In this document: piece after piece, positions 35,453-45,313 of the stretch
How the letters are laid out: each line of letters starts with the position of its first letter
How positions within the stretch are numbered: the stretch's first letter is position 1
Origin: Neobacillus bataviensis LMG 21833
GTDB lineage: Bacteria; Bacillota; Bacilli; Bacillales; Cytobacillaceae
Assembly (NCBI RefSeq): GCF_000307875.1
Contig: NZ_AJLS01000126.1
Span: forward strand, 42,513-106,512
Direction of reading: 5' to 3'
Length of the DNA stretch: 64,000 bases
Notes under the pieces: generated by a model
Databases searched by the model: none
Told to the model about the DNA's origin: nothing
The model's input: the letters and a program-made list of their open reading frames with translations, nothing else
Program-made: the position numbers and the translations under genes

Positions 35453-36043
35453 ATGAAAAAAAGCTTATTTGTTATTGGATCCCTCATATTTAGTTTGTAT
35501 TTATCTGGTTGTGCGAAGAATAATGTCAATGATGATGTCGCGTACCGCAACCGAATTAATGAACCAACAAGGGTAAATTATAATACCCCAAATAACGGTG
35601 GACCTGCGATTACGGGGGTTGACACAAGCAACCGAGGTCTGGATCGAAATCGTAACAACATAATGAATGTTCGAAACGATAATCGAAATAATGTAGGAAA
35701 CCATCAATCAAAAATAAGAATTGCGGATAAAGCGGCAGATAAGGTATCTGGTCTGCCTGAAGTTGACACTGCAAATATCCTTGTAACCGATAACAACGCC
35801 TATGTTGCAGCAAGGCTGGATCCTTCTTCACGTAATGAATTGACTTCGAAGATAGAGAATAAAATTTCTCGAGCCGTTAAATCGGTCGACTCCAGTGTCG
35901 ACAATGTTTATGTATCCGTTAATCCAGATTTTTATGATCGAATGAATAATTATGCTGGCGATATCCGAAATGGAAAACCAATCTCAGGTTTCTTCAATCA
36001 GTTTTCGGATACCATCAGAAGAGTGTTCCCTGATGCTAGGTAA
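35453..36043 (+). CDS. YhcN/YlaJ-family sporulation lipoprotein
   Basis: 196 residues. Lipobox LYLSGC (lipidated Cys about 20), an Asn/Arg-rich low-complexity linker (35-95) and a C-terminal YhcN/YlaJ domain (KIRIADKAADKVSGLPEVDTANILVTDNNAYVA..., NVYVSVNPDFYDRMNNYAGDI). Members are found in the inner spore membrane of Bacillus and affect germination or spore stability. The ATG at 35453 is 9 bp from AAAGGAGTG; the earlier GTG at 35441 is fused to the RBS. Single gene with a strong terminator. Confidence 0.88.
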   Translation: MKKSLFVIGSLIFSLYLSGCAKNNVNDDVAYRNRINEPTRVNYNTPNNGGPAITGVDTSNRGLDRNRNNIMNVRNDNRNNVGNHQSKIRIADKAADKVSGLPEVDTANILVTDNNAYVAARLDPSSRNELTSKIENKISRAVKSVDSSVDNVYVSVNPDFYDRMNNYAGDIRNGKPISGFFNQFSDTIRRVFPDAR

Positions 36044-36060
36044 TTGTTAAGACGATTAAA

Positions 36061-36091
36061 AGGGTCAGATTCCTAATAGGAATCTGACCCT
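36061..36091. terminator. Bidirectional terminator
   Basis: AGGGTCAGATTCCTA-A-TAGGAATCTGACCCT, a perfect 15-bp stem between convergent genes. Confidence 0.75.
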
Positions 36092-36098
36092 TAAAGCA

Positions 36099-36302
36099 TT
36101 AAATATCCTGAAAATATTCCTTGTAAAATCCGCCGACTTTTCCTGTATTATCAATTATGTAATAAAACTCTTCTGTTTCGTTTTTTACATCATAAATAGT
36201 ACCGGCAGTTAGGGCGTTATTTACAAGATATTTTTTGGCATCTGTATGAACGCATTTTACTTTTTTTACTGTTTCACGATCCCGCCATGTTAAATGAATC
36301 AT
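36099..36302 (-). CDS. Small conserved hypothetical protein (DUF6501-like), 67 aa
   Basis: Reads MIHLTWRDRETVKKVKCVHT, then KKYLVNNALTAGTIYDVKN and TGKVGGFYKEYFQDI. A small beta-rich fold without membrane segments; the pattern resembles the Bacillus DUF6501 family, but this is from memory of the family and unverified. The ATG at 36302 (downstream of AAAGGAACGGTGG) is preferred to the longer frame from 36371, which has no RBS. Confidence 0.7.
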   Translation of the reverse strand: MIHLTWRDRETVKKVKCVHTDAKKYLVNNALTAGTIYDVKNETEEFYYIIDNTGKVGGFYKEYFQDI

Positions 36303-36399
36303 TGCTGCCACCGTTCCTTTCAGTATTGTCCATGTTCTAGTATAATCAATCGGGCAAGTGTTGTGCAACAATATCCATCCTCTTTTCTTGGGACAACTA

Positions 36400-38037
36400 T
36401 TAATTTTTTACCATCTCAATCGCTTTTTCTCTAAGACGGAACTTTTGAATTTTTCCTGATGCCGTCATTGGATAGGCATCCGTAAATTTAATGTAACGGG
36501 GAATTTTGTGCTTGGAAATCCTCCCCAAGCAAAATTCTTTTAGCTCTTCAGCAGTAGCGGTTTCTCCCTCTTTTAAAATAATCCATGCCATTACTTCCTC
36601 CCCATATACTTCGTCTGGAATCCCAATTACCTGGATATCAAGAACCTTTGGATGAGAATATAAAAATTCTTCGATTTCTCGAGGATAAATATTTTCGCCA
36701 CCGCGAATGATCATATCTTTTAACCGCCCTGTTATTTTACAATAACCGTTTTCATCCATCACTGCTAAATCGCCTGTATGCAGCCACCCTTCTGCATCAA
36801 TCGCTTCATTTGTGGCCGTAATATTTTTATAATACCCTTTCATAACATGGTATCCTCGTGTGCAAAGTTCGCCCTGAACACCGTATCCGACTTCTCTATC
36901 CGTTCCCGGTTCAACAATTTTCACTTCCACGTTCGGCAATGCTTTTCCTACTGTTTCTACCCGCAACTCAATTGGATCATTGGTTCTCGTTTGCATGATC
37001 ACCGGTGATGATTCTGTTTGACCATATGCGATTGTGATTTCTGTTGCTCCCATTTTTTCGATGACAGCCTTCATGACCTCGATAGGGCAGTTGGATCCTG
37101 CCATAATACCTGTTCGTAACGTTGAAAGGTCAAATTTGTCAAAATCGGGGTCATTTAATTCGGCAATAAACATGGTTGGAACACCATGAAGCCCTGTACA
37201 CTTTTCATCTTGAACCGTTTGTAATACTCTTTTTGGGCTGAATTCCTGTACTGGAACCATTGTCGCGCCGACTGAAACGCTTGCCATCGTTCCAAGGACA
37301 CATCCAAAGCAATGAAAAAACGGCACAGGGATACAAAGCCTATCAGCCACGGTAAGCTTCATACAACCTGCAATATTAAAGCCATTATTGACAATATTGT
37401 TATGGGTGAGCATGACTCCTTTTGGGAACCCCGTGGTTCCTGAAGTATACTGCATATTAATGACATCATCCGGTTCAAGAGAATCCATTCGCCTATTTAA
37501 TTCCGAATCTGAAATGGTTTCTCCAAGCTTGATGATGTCTTCCCAGGAAAATGTTCCAGGATACCTTTTTTCACCTAAGACAATGACATTTTTAAGAAAC
37601 GGCAATAGACTACTTTTTAGCCTGCCAGGTTCTGAGATTTTCAATTCGGGGACAATTTCATAAATCATATCAATATAAGATGTATCCTTCAAAGTATCCA
37701 TTAAAACAATTGTGGTTGTATCTGATTGTTTTAAGAGGTATTCAAGTTCAGCAGTCCGATAGTTCGTGTTAACTGTGACAAGAACAGCACCCATTTTACC
37801 GGTAGCAAATTGGGTTACGAGCCATTCAGGGGTGTTAGTAGACCAAGCAGCAAGCTGTTCTCCTTTGTCAATTCCGAGCTTCATAAAACCCTTTGCAGCA
37901 CGGCGACAAATATCATCAAATTCACGATACGTCCATCTTAAGTTCCGATCGGAATAAACCACTGCAGGATGTTCCGGGTGTAACGCTGCTTTTTCTTCTA
38001 CTAGTTTTCCAATGGTAATATTTAATAATGATGACAT
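36400..38037 (-). CDS. Acyl-CoA synthetase (AMP-forming, YngI-like)
   Basis: 545-residue member of the ANL superfamily activating a carboxylic (probably medium or long-chain fatty) acid to acyl-CoA. P-loop-like YTSGTTGFPKG (A3), YGQTESSP (A5), GWLHTGDLAVMDENGY (A7), RLKDMIIRGGENIYP (A8) and the catalytic Lys near ASGKIQKFRL (A10) are all present. The nearest described type is Bacillus YngI/AcsM3-like; the acid substrate cannot be read from sequence. A FadR-like operator lies in its promoter, supporting a fatty-acid degradation role. Confidence 0.92.
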   Translation of the reverse strand: MSSLLNITIGKLVEEKAALHPEHPAVVYSDRNLRWTYREFDDICRRAAKGFMKLGIDKGEQLAAWSTNTPEWLVTQFATGKMGAVLVTVNTNYRTAELEYLLKQSDTTTIVLMDTLKDTSYIDMIYEIVPELKISEPGRLKSSLLPFLKNVIVLGEKRYPGTFSWEDIIKLGETISDSELNRRMDSLEPDDVINMQYTSGTTGFPKGVMLTHNNIVNNGFNIAGCMKLTVADRLCIPVPFFHCFGCVLGTMASVSVGATMVPVQEFSPKRVLQTVQDEKCTGLHGVPTMFIAELNDPDFDKFDLSTLRTGIMAGSNCPIEVMKAVIEKMGATEITIAYGQTESSPVIMQTRTNDPIELRVETVGKALPNVEVKIVEPGTDREVGYGVQGELCTRGYHVMKGYYKNITATNEAIDAEGWLHTGDLAVMDENGYCKITGRLKDMIIRGGENIYPREIEEFLYSHPKVLDIQVIGIPDEVYGEEVMAWIILKEGETATAEELKEFCLGRISKHKIPRYIKFTDAYPMTASGKIQKFRLREKAIEMVKN

Positions 38038-38122
38038 CCTTCATCCCCCTAACATTACAAACGAAATAAAAGAACGCTTACAAAAATATGTTACCACATC
38101 TGAGTGAATATTCAATATTTTT

Positions 38123-38140
38123 TGAATACAACTTTATTCA
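38123..38140 (-). promoter_or_regulatory. FadR-like operator upstream of the acyl-CoA synthetase
   Basis: TGAATACAACTTTATTCA fits the core TGAAT-N8-ATTCA of the B. subtilis FadR (YsiA) box. An extra palindrome TGAATATTCAAT lies next to it (38105-38116) and again at 38217-38228 before sda. Confidence 0.55.
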
Positions 38141-38256
38141 GCTTTTGTGAACCTTTTTTTACATTTGTAAAATAGGGGTTCTCAAAAGCTTAGAAAACCA
38201 TTACAATAGTAAAAACTGAATATTCAATCCATTTTTCCAAGGAGGGCATTCTCAAA

Positions 38257-38394
38257 TTGAAAATTATGAGTAACGAGCAGTTGGTTGTTTCGTATCGGGA
38301 TGCATTAAAGTCTGGAAAGGAAAAGGAATGGATCAAAATTTTAAAAGATGAAATTCAACGTCGTGGATTAAGACCCTTTAAGAATCGCAATTAA
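38257..38394 (+). CDS. sda: Sporulation histidine kinase inhibitor Sda
   Basis: 45-residue helical-hairpin protein that binds KinA-type kinases and blocks the phosphorelay when replication is disturbed. Sequence MKIMSNEQLVVSYRDALKSG, then WIKILKDEIQRRGL; SNEQLVxSYxxAxxxxxxxxxIxxLxxEIxRR(G/S)L is the Sda pattern. TTG start with AAGGAGG 11 bp upstream; an in-frame ATG four codons on is possible. The middle (KSGKEKEW) differs from B. subtilis Sda (LNxDFIEL), so the binding face may be altered. Confidence 0.82.
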   Translation: MKIMSNEQLVVSYRDALKSGKEKEWIKILKDEIQRRGLRPFKNRN

Positions 38395-38400
38395 AAGCTA

Positions 38401-38430
38401 AAAACCGCTGAGAATTAGTTCAGCGGTTTT
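38401..38430. terminator. Bidirectional terminator between sda and odhB
   Basis: AAAACCGCTGA...TCAGCGGTTTT with flanking A/T runs. Confidence 0.85.
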
Positions 38431-38437
38431 TCTCATA

Positions 38438-39691
38438 TTATCCTTCCAATAGTAAATTTTCTGGATCCTCAAGCAATTCTTTTATTTTGCTTAAAAAGCT
38501 AACTGCTTCTTTTCCATCGACAATCCGGTGGTCATAAGAAAGAGCAACATACATCATTGGCCTGTTTTCCATTCTTTCCTTATCCATCGCTACTGGTCTG
38601 AGTTGAATTTTATGCATCCCAAGGATGGCAACTTGCGGGCCATTTAGGATCGGTGTCGACAGTAAAGACCCGAACACTCCCCCATTTGTGATGGTAAAGG
38701 TTCCCCCCTGTAAGTCCTTTAATGCTAATTTATTCGTTTTTGCCTTTTCAGCAAGCTGCATGATATCCAGCTCAATTTCTGCAAACGTTTTACGATCGGC
38801 GTCTCTTACAACGGGAACTACCAGTCCTTCTGCTGCGGCAACAGCAATACCAATATCGTAGAATTTTTTTATCAGCAGATTATCACCTTGAATTTCAGCA
38901 TTTATATAGGGAAATTTCTTTAATGCTGCAACAGCTGCTTTTGTAAAAAATGACATAAATCCAAGCCTGACATCATGTTCCTCGAAGAATGTATCCTTTC
39001 TCCGTTTTCTAAGATCCATCACAGCGGTCAAATCAATTTCATTAAAGGTTGTAAGCATTGCTGCTGTTTGCTGAACCTCGACAAGGCGCTTAGCAATCGT
39101 TTGCCGGCGTCTTGACATCCGCTCATAAATAATTGGTTTAGACTCGTCTTGAACCTTAGGAACTGCTTCTTTGTTTGGTTGGTTATTTTTATTCTCTTGC
39201 TGAAAAGAAGTTACATCCTGCTTTCGAATCCTTCCTAGTGGATCCATTGCAGGTATTTCATTTAGGTTTACCCCTTTTTCTCTTGCTAGCTTGCGAGCGG
39301 CCGGAGAGGCGATAGGTCTTTGGCTAGTGCTTTGATCTGCCTTTTGACTGTTTGCAGTTTCTTTGGAATCCGCAATAGGCACAATCGGTTCCAATTTTGT
39401 TGGTTCGGCCATTGGTTCTGCTGGTTTATTTTCTACTGCTGGTGCGAAACTTTCGCCACTTTCATCAACAACGGCAATCGTTTCACCCACCCTTACACTA
39501 TCACCTTCTGAAAACTTCTGCTCGGTGATTTTACCGGAATAATCGGAAATGATCTCGATATTCACCTTATCAGTTTCTAATTCGACAAGGTACTCTCCCT
39601 GTTCAACGTGATCCCCAACATTTTTCAGCCATTTAGCAATTGTTCCCTCTGAAATCGATTCTGCTAATTCCGGTACTTTTATTTCAGCCAT
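38438..39691 (-). CDS. odhB: 2-oxoglutarate dehydrogenase E2, dihydrolipoyl succinyltransferase
   Basis: 417 residues: lipoyl domain 1-80 with lipoylated K42 ([10 protein letters not shown]), a Pro/Glu/Ala linker, a peripheral-subunit-binding domain ([16 protein letters not shown]...GRIRKQDV, about 128-165) and the catalytic domain with [13 protein letters not shown] (catalytic His and Asp). It transfers succinyl from E1 to CoA in the TCA cycle; E3 is shared and encoded elsewhere. Its start overlaps the odhA stop by 8 bp. Confidence 0.96.
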   Translation of the reverse strand: MAEIKVPELAESISEGTIAKWLKNVGDHVEQGEYLVELETDKVNIEIISDYSGKITEQKFSEGDSVRVGETIAVVDESGESFAPAVENKPAEPMAEPTKLEPIVPIADSKETANSQKADQSTSQRPIASPAARKLAREKGVNLNEIPAMDPLGRIRKQDVTSFQQENKNNQPNKEAVPKVQDESKPIIYERMSRRRQTIAKRLVEVQQTAAMLTTFNEIDLTAVMDLRKRRKDTFFEEHDVRLGFMSFFTKAAVAALKKFPYINAEIQGDNLLIKKFYDIGIAVAAAEGLVVPVVRDADRKTFAEIELDIMQLAEKAKTNKLALKDLQGGTFTITNGGVFGSLLSTPILNGPQVAILGMHKIQLRPVAMDKERMENRPMMYVALSYDHRIVDGKEAVSFLSKIKELLEDPENLLLEG

Positions 39692-42551
39692 TATTTACGC
39701 CTCCTTGTTCATTCCGTGAAAGTGCTGCATGAAGAATTTTTGATTGACCGAGTTTATGAACATTTGGCTCACCTTCAGCAGGACTGGAGCGGCGGCGGCG
39801 CCCCGCAAATTCCACCCTTATTCCATTTGGGGCAATTCCATTGATTCGGGGTTCTACAAAATTCCAGGCACCCATATTTTTCGGCTCCTCCTGAACCCAG
39901 AAAATTTCCTTTAGATTTTTGTATCGTCCAAATATTTCTTCTAGAATGGTTGTTGGAAATGGGTAGATTTCCTCCAGCCTTAACACTTGAAGCCAATCAT
40001 ATTGACTCTCTTCTTTTAATTGCTCAGCAATATCGATTGCGACTTTTCCTGAACAAAGGACAACACGCGCTATCTTTTTATGATCCCTAGCGGAAGTGAA
40101 TTGCTCCAAAACAGGTTTAAATTCTCCTTCACTTAGTTCAAGCCCCGACGAGGATACCAATGGATTTCTTAACAGGCTTTTTGGTGCCATGATAATAAGT
40201 GGCCGTACTTCCTTTTTCGTCAGCATTGCCGCCTGACGCCTTAAAATATGAAAATATTGTGCCGCACTTGATAGATTGGCAATCGTCCAGTTTTTTTCCG
40301 CTGCTGATTGTAGAAATCTCTCCAGCCTTCCACTTGAATGTTCCGGCCCTTGGCCTTCATACCCATGTGGCAGCAATAAGACGAGCCCAGATTTTTGCCC
40401 CCATTTTGCCATGCCCGCTGCGATAAACTGATCAAAAATGACCTGCGCAGCATTTGCAAAGTCACCGTATTGCGCCTCCCAAATAACGAGTGTTTCGGGA
40501 GAAAATATTGTATACCCATATTCAAAACCAACTACCGCTGCTTCTGTTAATGGGCTGTTATAAACGGCAAAGGAAGCATTTCCATCGGACAAGAGGTGGA
40601 GGGGTAAAAATGCCGCTCCGGTTTTGCTGTCATGAAGCACCAAGTTACGTTGGGCAAAAGTACCCCGCTCCGAGTCTTGCCCCGATAATCTTATCGGCGT
40701 TCCATCCGCTAAAATAGTTGCAAATGCAAGAGCCTCCGCTAATGCCCAATCCACTTTTCCATTTTCATTCAGCGCTTCGGCACGTCTATTTAAGATTTTT
40801 TCTAGTTTGTTAAACACGTTAAAATCTTTTGGCCATGCAAGTAGTTCATTATTTATTTTTTGAAGCTTTTCTAAAGGGACATTCGTGATAATCGATGCCT
40901 CTTCTTTTATAAAAACAGGAGGTTCAGGTACCTTTACTTCACCATCCTTCGAGATAAGTGAAACTTTCCGGAAAGCAGCATCCAGTTTTTCCTTAATTTC
41001 ATTTTCCATTCCCGCTGCATCACTTTCGGTAATTATTCCTTCATTTTTTAAACTTTTCGTATAAATCTCTTTAACGGTTGGGTGACCCTGAATGATTGTA
41101 TACATTTGCGGGCTTGTCGTCATCGGCTCATCCATCTCATTATGACCATATCTACGGTATCCCACTAAATCAATGAGGAAATCCTTTTGAAAAACGGCGC
41201 GATATTCTGCTGCTAAAAAGGCTGCTTTCATGCAGGCATCCGGATCATCTGCATTAACATGAATAATCGGAATTTCGAATCCTTTCGCCAAATCACTAGC
41301 ATAACGAGTGGATCTGGAATCCTCTGATTCCGTTGTAAATCCTATCGTATTATTTGCGATAATGTGAATAGTGCCACTGGTTCTGTATCCTTTTAAGCGG
41401 CTTAAATTTAATGTTTCCGCTACAATTCCTTCGCCTGGAAATGCTGCATCACCATGAATTAAGATGGCAAGCGCTGCTTTACTATTTTCATTTGGGTAAC
41501 CTGGTTTATTTCTATCGTCTTGTGCAGCCCTTGTAAAACCTTCAACAACAGCCCCAACATATTCAAGATGGCTCGGATTGTTCGCTAGAGACACTTTGGC
41601 TTTAACTGAATTTTCAACTGGAAGCTGTCTATTTAAACCGAGATGATATTTGACATCCCCTGTCCAGCCAAAATTGATTCCAATTGAACCTTCTGAGGGC
41701 ACGAGTTCTTTATTAGGTGCGTGCTGAAACTCCGCAAATATCATTTCATATGGCTTTCCAAGCACATGTGCAAGCACATTTAATCTTCCCCGATGTGCCA
41801 TGCCAATATTTAGGTATTCAGCGCCGTTTTTAATGGCATCCGAAATAATTTCATCAATGATTGGTACCATCACGTCAAGTCCTTCAATGGAAAAACGCTT
41901 TTGACCGACAAACGTTTTATGAAGAAACCTCTCAAACTCTTCTACTTCATACAGCCGTTTTAATGTTTTTAGCCTTTTGTTTTCGGAAATAAAAGGACTA
42001 TTTCTACCTGCTTCGATTTTTTCAATCAGCCAATTTTTCTCTTCTACGGCATGAACATGGTCAAACTCATAGGCGATGGATTTCGTGTAAACATCCTTCA
42101 AAAATCGATACGCATCTAAGGCCGTTGCCAAATCACAATATGAACAAAGAATTTCCGCTGGTAAGGTGTTTAAATCCTCCTCACTTAGCCCATAATTTCC
42201 AAGTTCAAAATGTGTTTGATCTGGTTTATGATTTCCTAACGGATAAATATTGGCAGCAAGGTGCCCATAGGTCCGAATATTATCAGCAAGTTTTACAGCT
42301 GCTATTATTTTTCTCTGCTGAGTTAGTTCAGAAGCTGAAATCGTTCGATCCAAACCCGAAACCGATTTTGGTATTGTTTTCGCAAAAGCAGAAAAGTCTT
42401 CCTCATTCATTTGTTCAAAAAGTTCTCTCATATCTACTTCAACTGAAAGCGGTTCCTTTATATACCTTTCAAATTGATCGATCAAATAGCCAAGATTAGG
42501 ACCTGAAAAATTATTTAGAAAGGCTCCTTTTTCTAAATCTCTTCTTTCCAT
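39684..42551 (-). CDS. odhA: 2-oxoglutarate dehydrogenase E1
   Basis: 955-residue thiamine-diphosphate enzyme decarboxylating 2-oxoglutarate. The N-terminal helix ([17 protein letters not shown]) fits E1o. Motifs include [57 protein letters not shown] and [24 protein letters not shown] for ThDP/Mg binding, with [15 protein letters not shown] in the C-terminal pyrimidine domain. Length as B. subtilis OdhA (944). Followed directly by odhB. AAGGGGG ribosome binding site. Confidence 0.96.
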   Translation of the reverse strand: MERRDLEKGAFLNNFSGPNLGYLIDQFERYIKEPLSVEVDMRELFEQMNEEDFSAFAKTIPKSVSGLDRTISASELTQQRKIIAAVKLADNIRTYGHLAANIYPLGNHKPDQTHFELGNYGLSEEDLNTLPAEILCSYCDLATALDAYRFLKDVYTKSIAYEFDHVHAVEEKNWLIEKIEAGRNSPFISENKRLKTLKRLYEVEEFERFLHKTFVGQKRFSIEGLDVMVPIIDEIISDAIKNGAEYLNIGMAHRGRLNVLAHVLGKPYEMIFAEFQHAPNKELVPSEGSIGINFGWTGDVKYHLGLNRQLPVENSVKAKVSLANNPSHLEYVGAVVEGFTRAAQDDRNKPGYPNENSKAALAILIHGDAAFPGEGIVAETLNLSRLKGYRTSGTIHIIANNTIGFTTESEDSRSTRYASDLAKGFEIPIIHVNADDPDACMKAAFLAAEYRAVFQKDFLIDLVGYRRYGHNEMDEPMTTSPQMYTIIQGHPTVKEIYTKSLKNEGIITESDAAGMENEIKEKLDAAFRKVSLISKDGEVKVPEPPVFIKEEASIITNVPLEKLQKINNELLAWPKDFNVFNKLEKILNRRAEALNENGKVDWALAEALAFATILADGTPIRLSGQDSERGTFAQRNLVLHDSKTGAAFLPLHLLSDGNASFAVYNSPLTEAAVVGFEYGYTIFSPETLVIWEAQYGDFANAAQVIFDQFIAAGMAKWGQKSGLVLLLPHGYEGQGPEHSSGRLERFLQSAAEKNWTIANLSSAAQYFHILRRQAAMLTKKEVRPLIIMAPKSLLRNPLVSSSGLELSEGEFKPVLEQFTSARDHKKIARVVLCSGKVAIDIAEQLKEESQYDWLQVLRLEEIYPFPTTILEEIFGRYKNLKEIFWVQEEPKNMGAWNFVEPRINGIAPNGIRVEFAGRRRRSSPAEGEPNVHKLGQSKILHAALSRNEQGGVNNG

Positions 42552-42650
42552 TCATCGAACCCCCTTAAACCATATGTTTCTGTAAACCATCTTTATTACT
42601 ATTATCATTTCACAATAAAACGAACCAGAAATTGATATAAATCAAAAAAA

Positions 42651-42682
42651 GATGCCATTTAGGTTATTTACCCTAATGACAT
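42651..42682 (-). terminator. Terminator of mnmH
   Basis: GATG-C-CATTTAGG...CCCTAATG-A-CATC imperfect hairpin followed on the minus strand by TTTTTTTGAT, 17 bp past the mnmH stop. Confidence 0.65.
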
Positions 42683-42698
42683 CCCTTGAATCTTATTT

Positions 42699-43769
42699 CT
42701 ATTTATTTTCCGTTAAAATGGGCTGAAATAAAAACTCATTCAGTTTACCTGCAATTTGGATCGCGGCGTCCATTGGATCTTCAGCAAATATGTCAAAGAA
42801 TTCTCCTTCATACTCTTGTCTTGCATGGTCATAGCGCGGGTCATAATAGTGTTCGAGTAATATCATGATCATTTCTCGATAATTCTTTTCATGCAAAGAT
42901 TCCATGAGTTTTTTTCTTATTTCTATATCTTTCACACGTTTTAATACCTTTTCAATACCCAATGAGATTTGTTCGAAATACCAAGGCTCCCGTTCATATG
43001 GCATCACATATTCAGAAACAAGCTGCGTAACTCTTTGTTCAAGAGATGAATGGATATAAATGTTAATCCCTTTAAATTTAACATCCATCAATTTTTCTGG
43101 CTGAACGGCTTTGCCAATTCGTTTGCTTTCTGCTTCCACAAGAAAATAATCGCTGCCCTGGATTTTCTGAAGTCCCTTAAATAAAAGGGAATCAAATGTT
43201 TTTTGATTATGGCCCTCCCCAAGACCAATTGTACCGAAAATAGACCCACGATGACCTGCCATGTCTTCAAGGTCAAGGATTGGATAGCCTTTCCTTTCCA
43301 AAACCTTCAACACCTCTGTTTTGCCAACACCTGTCATCCCATGAAGAACAACCGCCTGATTAGGAATGATGGTGGGGACTTTTTCAAGAATATGATGACG
43401 ATATGCCTTATAACCGCCAAGTAACCGCCATGCATAAATTCCGGCAAATTCTAAAAAAGTCACTACCGCTTTACTGCGCATCCCGCCGCGCCAACAATGG
43501 ATCACTAATTCTCCCTCGGTATGATGGGATTTTATCGTTTTAAGAAGCATAGGGATTTTCGGTGAAACAAATTCCATTGCTCTCCACTTTGCTGCTGCCT
43601 GCCCTTCGTGTTTGTAAATGGTTCCGACTTCTTGACGTTCTTCATCGGAAAATAAAGGAACATTGATCGCTCCTGGAATAGCGCCTTCCTTAAATTCAAT
43701 TGGTGAGCGGATATCGATGATCTTTGGTTCTTTCAAATTAAAAAGCTCTTCCACGGTTAAATCCTTCAT
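42699..43769 (-). CDS. mnmH: tRNA 2-selenouridine synthase MnmH (SelU)
   Basis: 356 residues. An N-terminal rhodanese domain has catalytic C92 (VIHCWRGGMRS; C97 in E. coli), followed by a P-loop domain with GMTGVGKTE (144-152). It replaces sulfur of 2-thiouridine at the wobble position of tRNA-Lys/Glu/Gln with selenium, using selenophosphate made by SelD and a geranylated intermediate. The enzyme is useful only if the cell makes selenophosphate, so it is a marker for selenium use and agrees with the UGA-containing formate dehydrogenase. Transcribed upstream of odhAB in the same direction but with its own terminator. selD is not in the window. Confidence 0.93.
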   Translation of the reverse strand: MKDLTVEELFNLKEPKIIDIRSPIEFKEGAIPGAINVPLFSDEERQEVGTIYKHEGQAAAKWRAMEFVSPKIPMLLKTIKSHHTEGELVIHCWRGGMRSKAVVTFLEFAGIYAWRLLGGYKAYRHHILEKVPTIIPNQAVVLHGMTGVGKTEVLKVLERKGYPILDLEDMAGHRGSIFGTIGLGEGHNQKTFDSLLFKGLQKIQGSDYFLVEAESKRIGKAVQPEKLMDVKFKGINIYIHSSLEQRVTQLVSEYVMPYEREPWYFEQISLGIEKVLKRVKDIEIRKKLMESLHEKNYREMIMILLEHYYDPRYDHARQEYEGEFFDIFAEDPMDAAIQIAGKLNEFLFQPILTENK

Positions 43770-43991
43770 AACACAACGCCCCTAGAAAAAATAATCTTAT
43801 TGCATGTGTAAAAAATATCTATAAAAACAAACAAAACTTCCACAACTGGAAGTTTCATGCAAAGGTATGAAAACAAAGACTAAGAATTTTCAAGTTCTTT
43901 TTCATAAAGCAAGTATACACATATTATAAAGGAGATAACCGTTCTTATCAAGAAATTGTCGACCTATGTCAGCATTTAACACTCTTTCCTT

Positions 43992-44381
43992 TTATCGAAA
44001 CGGGGTTCCCGTTAACTTTTCCACCGCACTGCAAAACTGACCCCAATTAGCAGGAAAACATTCAGTTCCTTCGCTACCATAAACCTTCCCCTTCGTTTTC
44101 ACTTTTACAGACCAGTACTTCCCTTCCAGAATAATCCCATCCTTTTTGCAATAAAATGACTTCCAATTCCAAATATTTAGTGTGTAAACTTCCCTTTTAA
44201 ACTCCTCCAAATTGCCAGGTTTAACTATTCGGAGATCTGAAAATGGCTGACAAACTTCTTTATTTCTCCATTCCAAGGAAGCAAACGTGTTTTTTTCAAA
44301 ATCCACTCTTAGTTGATAGGAAATTCCTCCAAACCCTTCAAGTGTAGCCATAATAGATAGGATTGGTTCATAAATCATCAT
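43992..44381 (-). CDS. Hypothetical protein, 129 aa
   Basis: Not recognised. A soluble 129-residue protein (MMIYEPILSIMATLEGFGG..., ending AVEKLTGTPFR), rich in aromatic residues and Lys, probably beta-rich, without a signal or membrane segment; three cysteines are scattered, without CxxC. It is monocistronic, with a weak RBS (GAGGGATTATG) and no clear promoter; the 222-bp gap before mnmH (43770-43991) shows nothing notable. Confidence 0.6.
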   Translation of the reverse strand: MMIYEPILSIMATLEGFGGISYQLRVDFEKNTFASLEWRNKEVCQPFSDLRIVKPGNLEEFKREVYTLNIWNWKSFYCKKDGIILEGKYWSVKVKTKGKVYGSEGTECFPANWGQFCSAVEKLTGTPFR

Positions 44382-44482
44382 AATCCCTCATCCTTATTTA
44401 CCATTATAGTTTTTCGGTATATATCAAACCAAATTATAGTAAAACTAGACCCATCCTGCTGTAACAAATGACACGTAAGAGG

Positions 44483-44517
44483 AAAAAAGTCTACTTCGTG
44501 ATGAAGTAGACTTTTTT
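44483..44517. terminator. Terminator of the trp operon
   Basis: AAAAAAGTCTACTT-CGTGATG-AAGTAGACTTTTTT, 4 bp after the trpA stop. It is symmetric and so may act in both directions. Confidence 0.85.
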
Positions 44518-44521
44518 ACCC

Positions 44522-45313
44522 TTAAACTAATTTTGTTTCCTGTTTGAAACTAGACATTAATTCTTCCATTTCGCTTAGACCATTCTGTGCAAATAAATCA
44601 ACTATTTTGCTGCCAACAATAACTCCATCACAGTATTCTGTTAATTCCGCCATTTGTTCTTTTGTTGATATCCCAAATCCGGCCATTACCGGAATAGGGC
44701 TTATCTCTTTTACCGTTTTAAGAAATTGCTGTAATTTAGCGTCATATTCATTTCTTACCCCTGTAATCCCTTTAACTGTAACAGTATATAAAAATCCTCT
44801 GCCCTTACTTGAGATTGTTTTTACTCGCTCAAGGGGTGTTGTAAGGGTAACTAAACGAATTAATTCAATTTGTGCCTCCTCAAGCTGGGGTGTAATGATC
44901 TCTTCTTCCTCAATGGGGAGATCGGGAATAATACACCCATCTACCCCTGCACTTCGGATATCGTGAACAAATTTATCGATTCCGTAAGAGTAAATTGGAT
45001 TTAAATAGGTCATAAGGAGAATAGGGATAGAAATGATTTCTCTCGCTTTTTCTAATTCTGCAATAATCCCCTTTAATGTCGTACCGTTTTGAAGTGCTCT
45101 TAATCCCGCTTGTTGTATGGTTGGCCCATCTGCAACTGGATCAGAAAAAGGTACTCCAACCTCGATTGCGCTTGCACCGAATCGTTCAAGTATTGATAAT
45201 CTGTCTACTAAACTATTTAGCCCTCCATCCCCTGCCAATATGTAAGGAATGAACGCCTTTTTGTTATTGCTTTGCAATATTGAAAATGTTTGTTCAATTC
45301 GATTCATGTTCAT
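44522..45313 (-). CDS. trpA: Tryptophan synthase alpha chain TrpA
   Basis: 263-residue TIM barrel cleaving indole-3-glycerol phosphate to indole, which tunnels to TrpB. Catalytic Glu in [21 protein letters not shown] and Asp in [14 protein letters not shown]; phosphate-binding GFGIS and [10 protein letters not shown]. Last gene of the operon, overlapping trpB by 20 bp. Confidence 0.97.
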   Translation of the reverse strand: MNMNRIEQTFSILQSNNKKAFIPYILAGDGGLNSLVDRLSILERFGASAIEVGVPFSDPVADGPTIQQAGLRALQNGTTLKGIIAELEKAREIISIPILLMTYLNPIYSYGIDKFVHDIRSAGVDGCIIPDLPIEEEEIITPQLEEAQIELIRLVTLTTPLERVKTISSKGRGFLYTVTVKGITGVRNEYDAKLQQFLKTVKEISPIPVMAGFGISTKEQMAELTEYCDGVIVGSKIVDLFAQNGLSEMEELMSSFKQETKLV

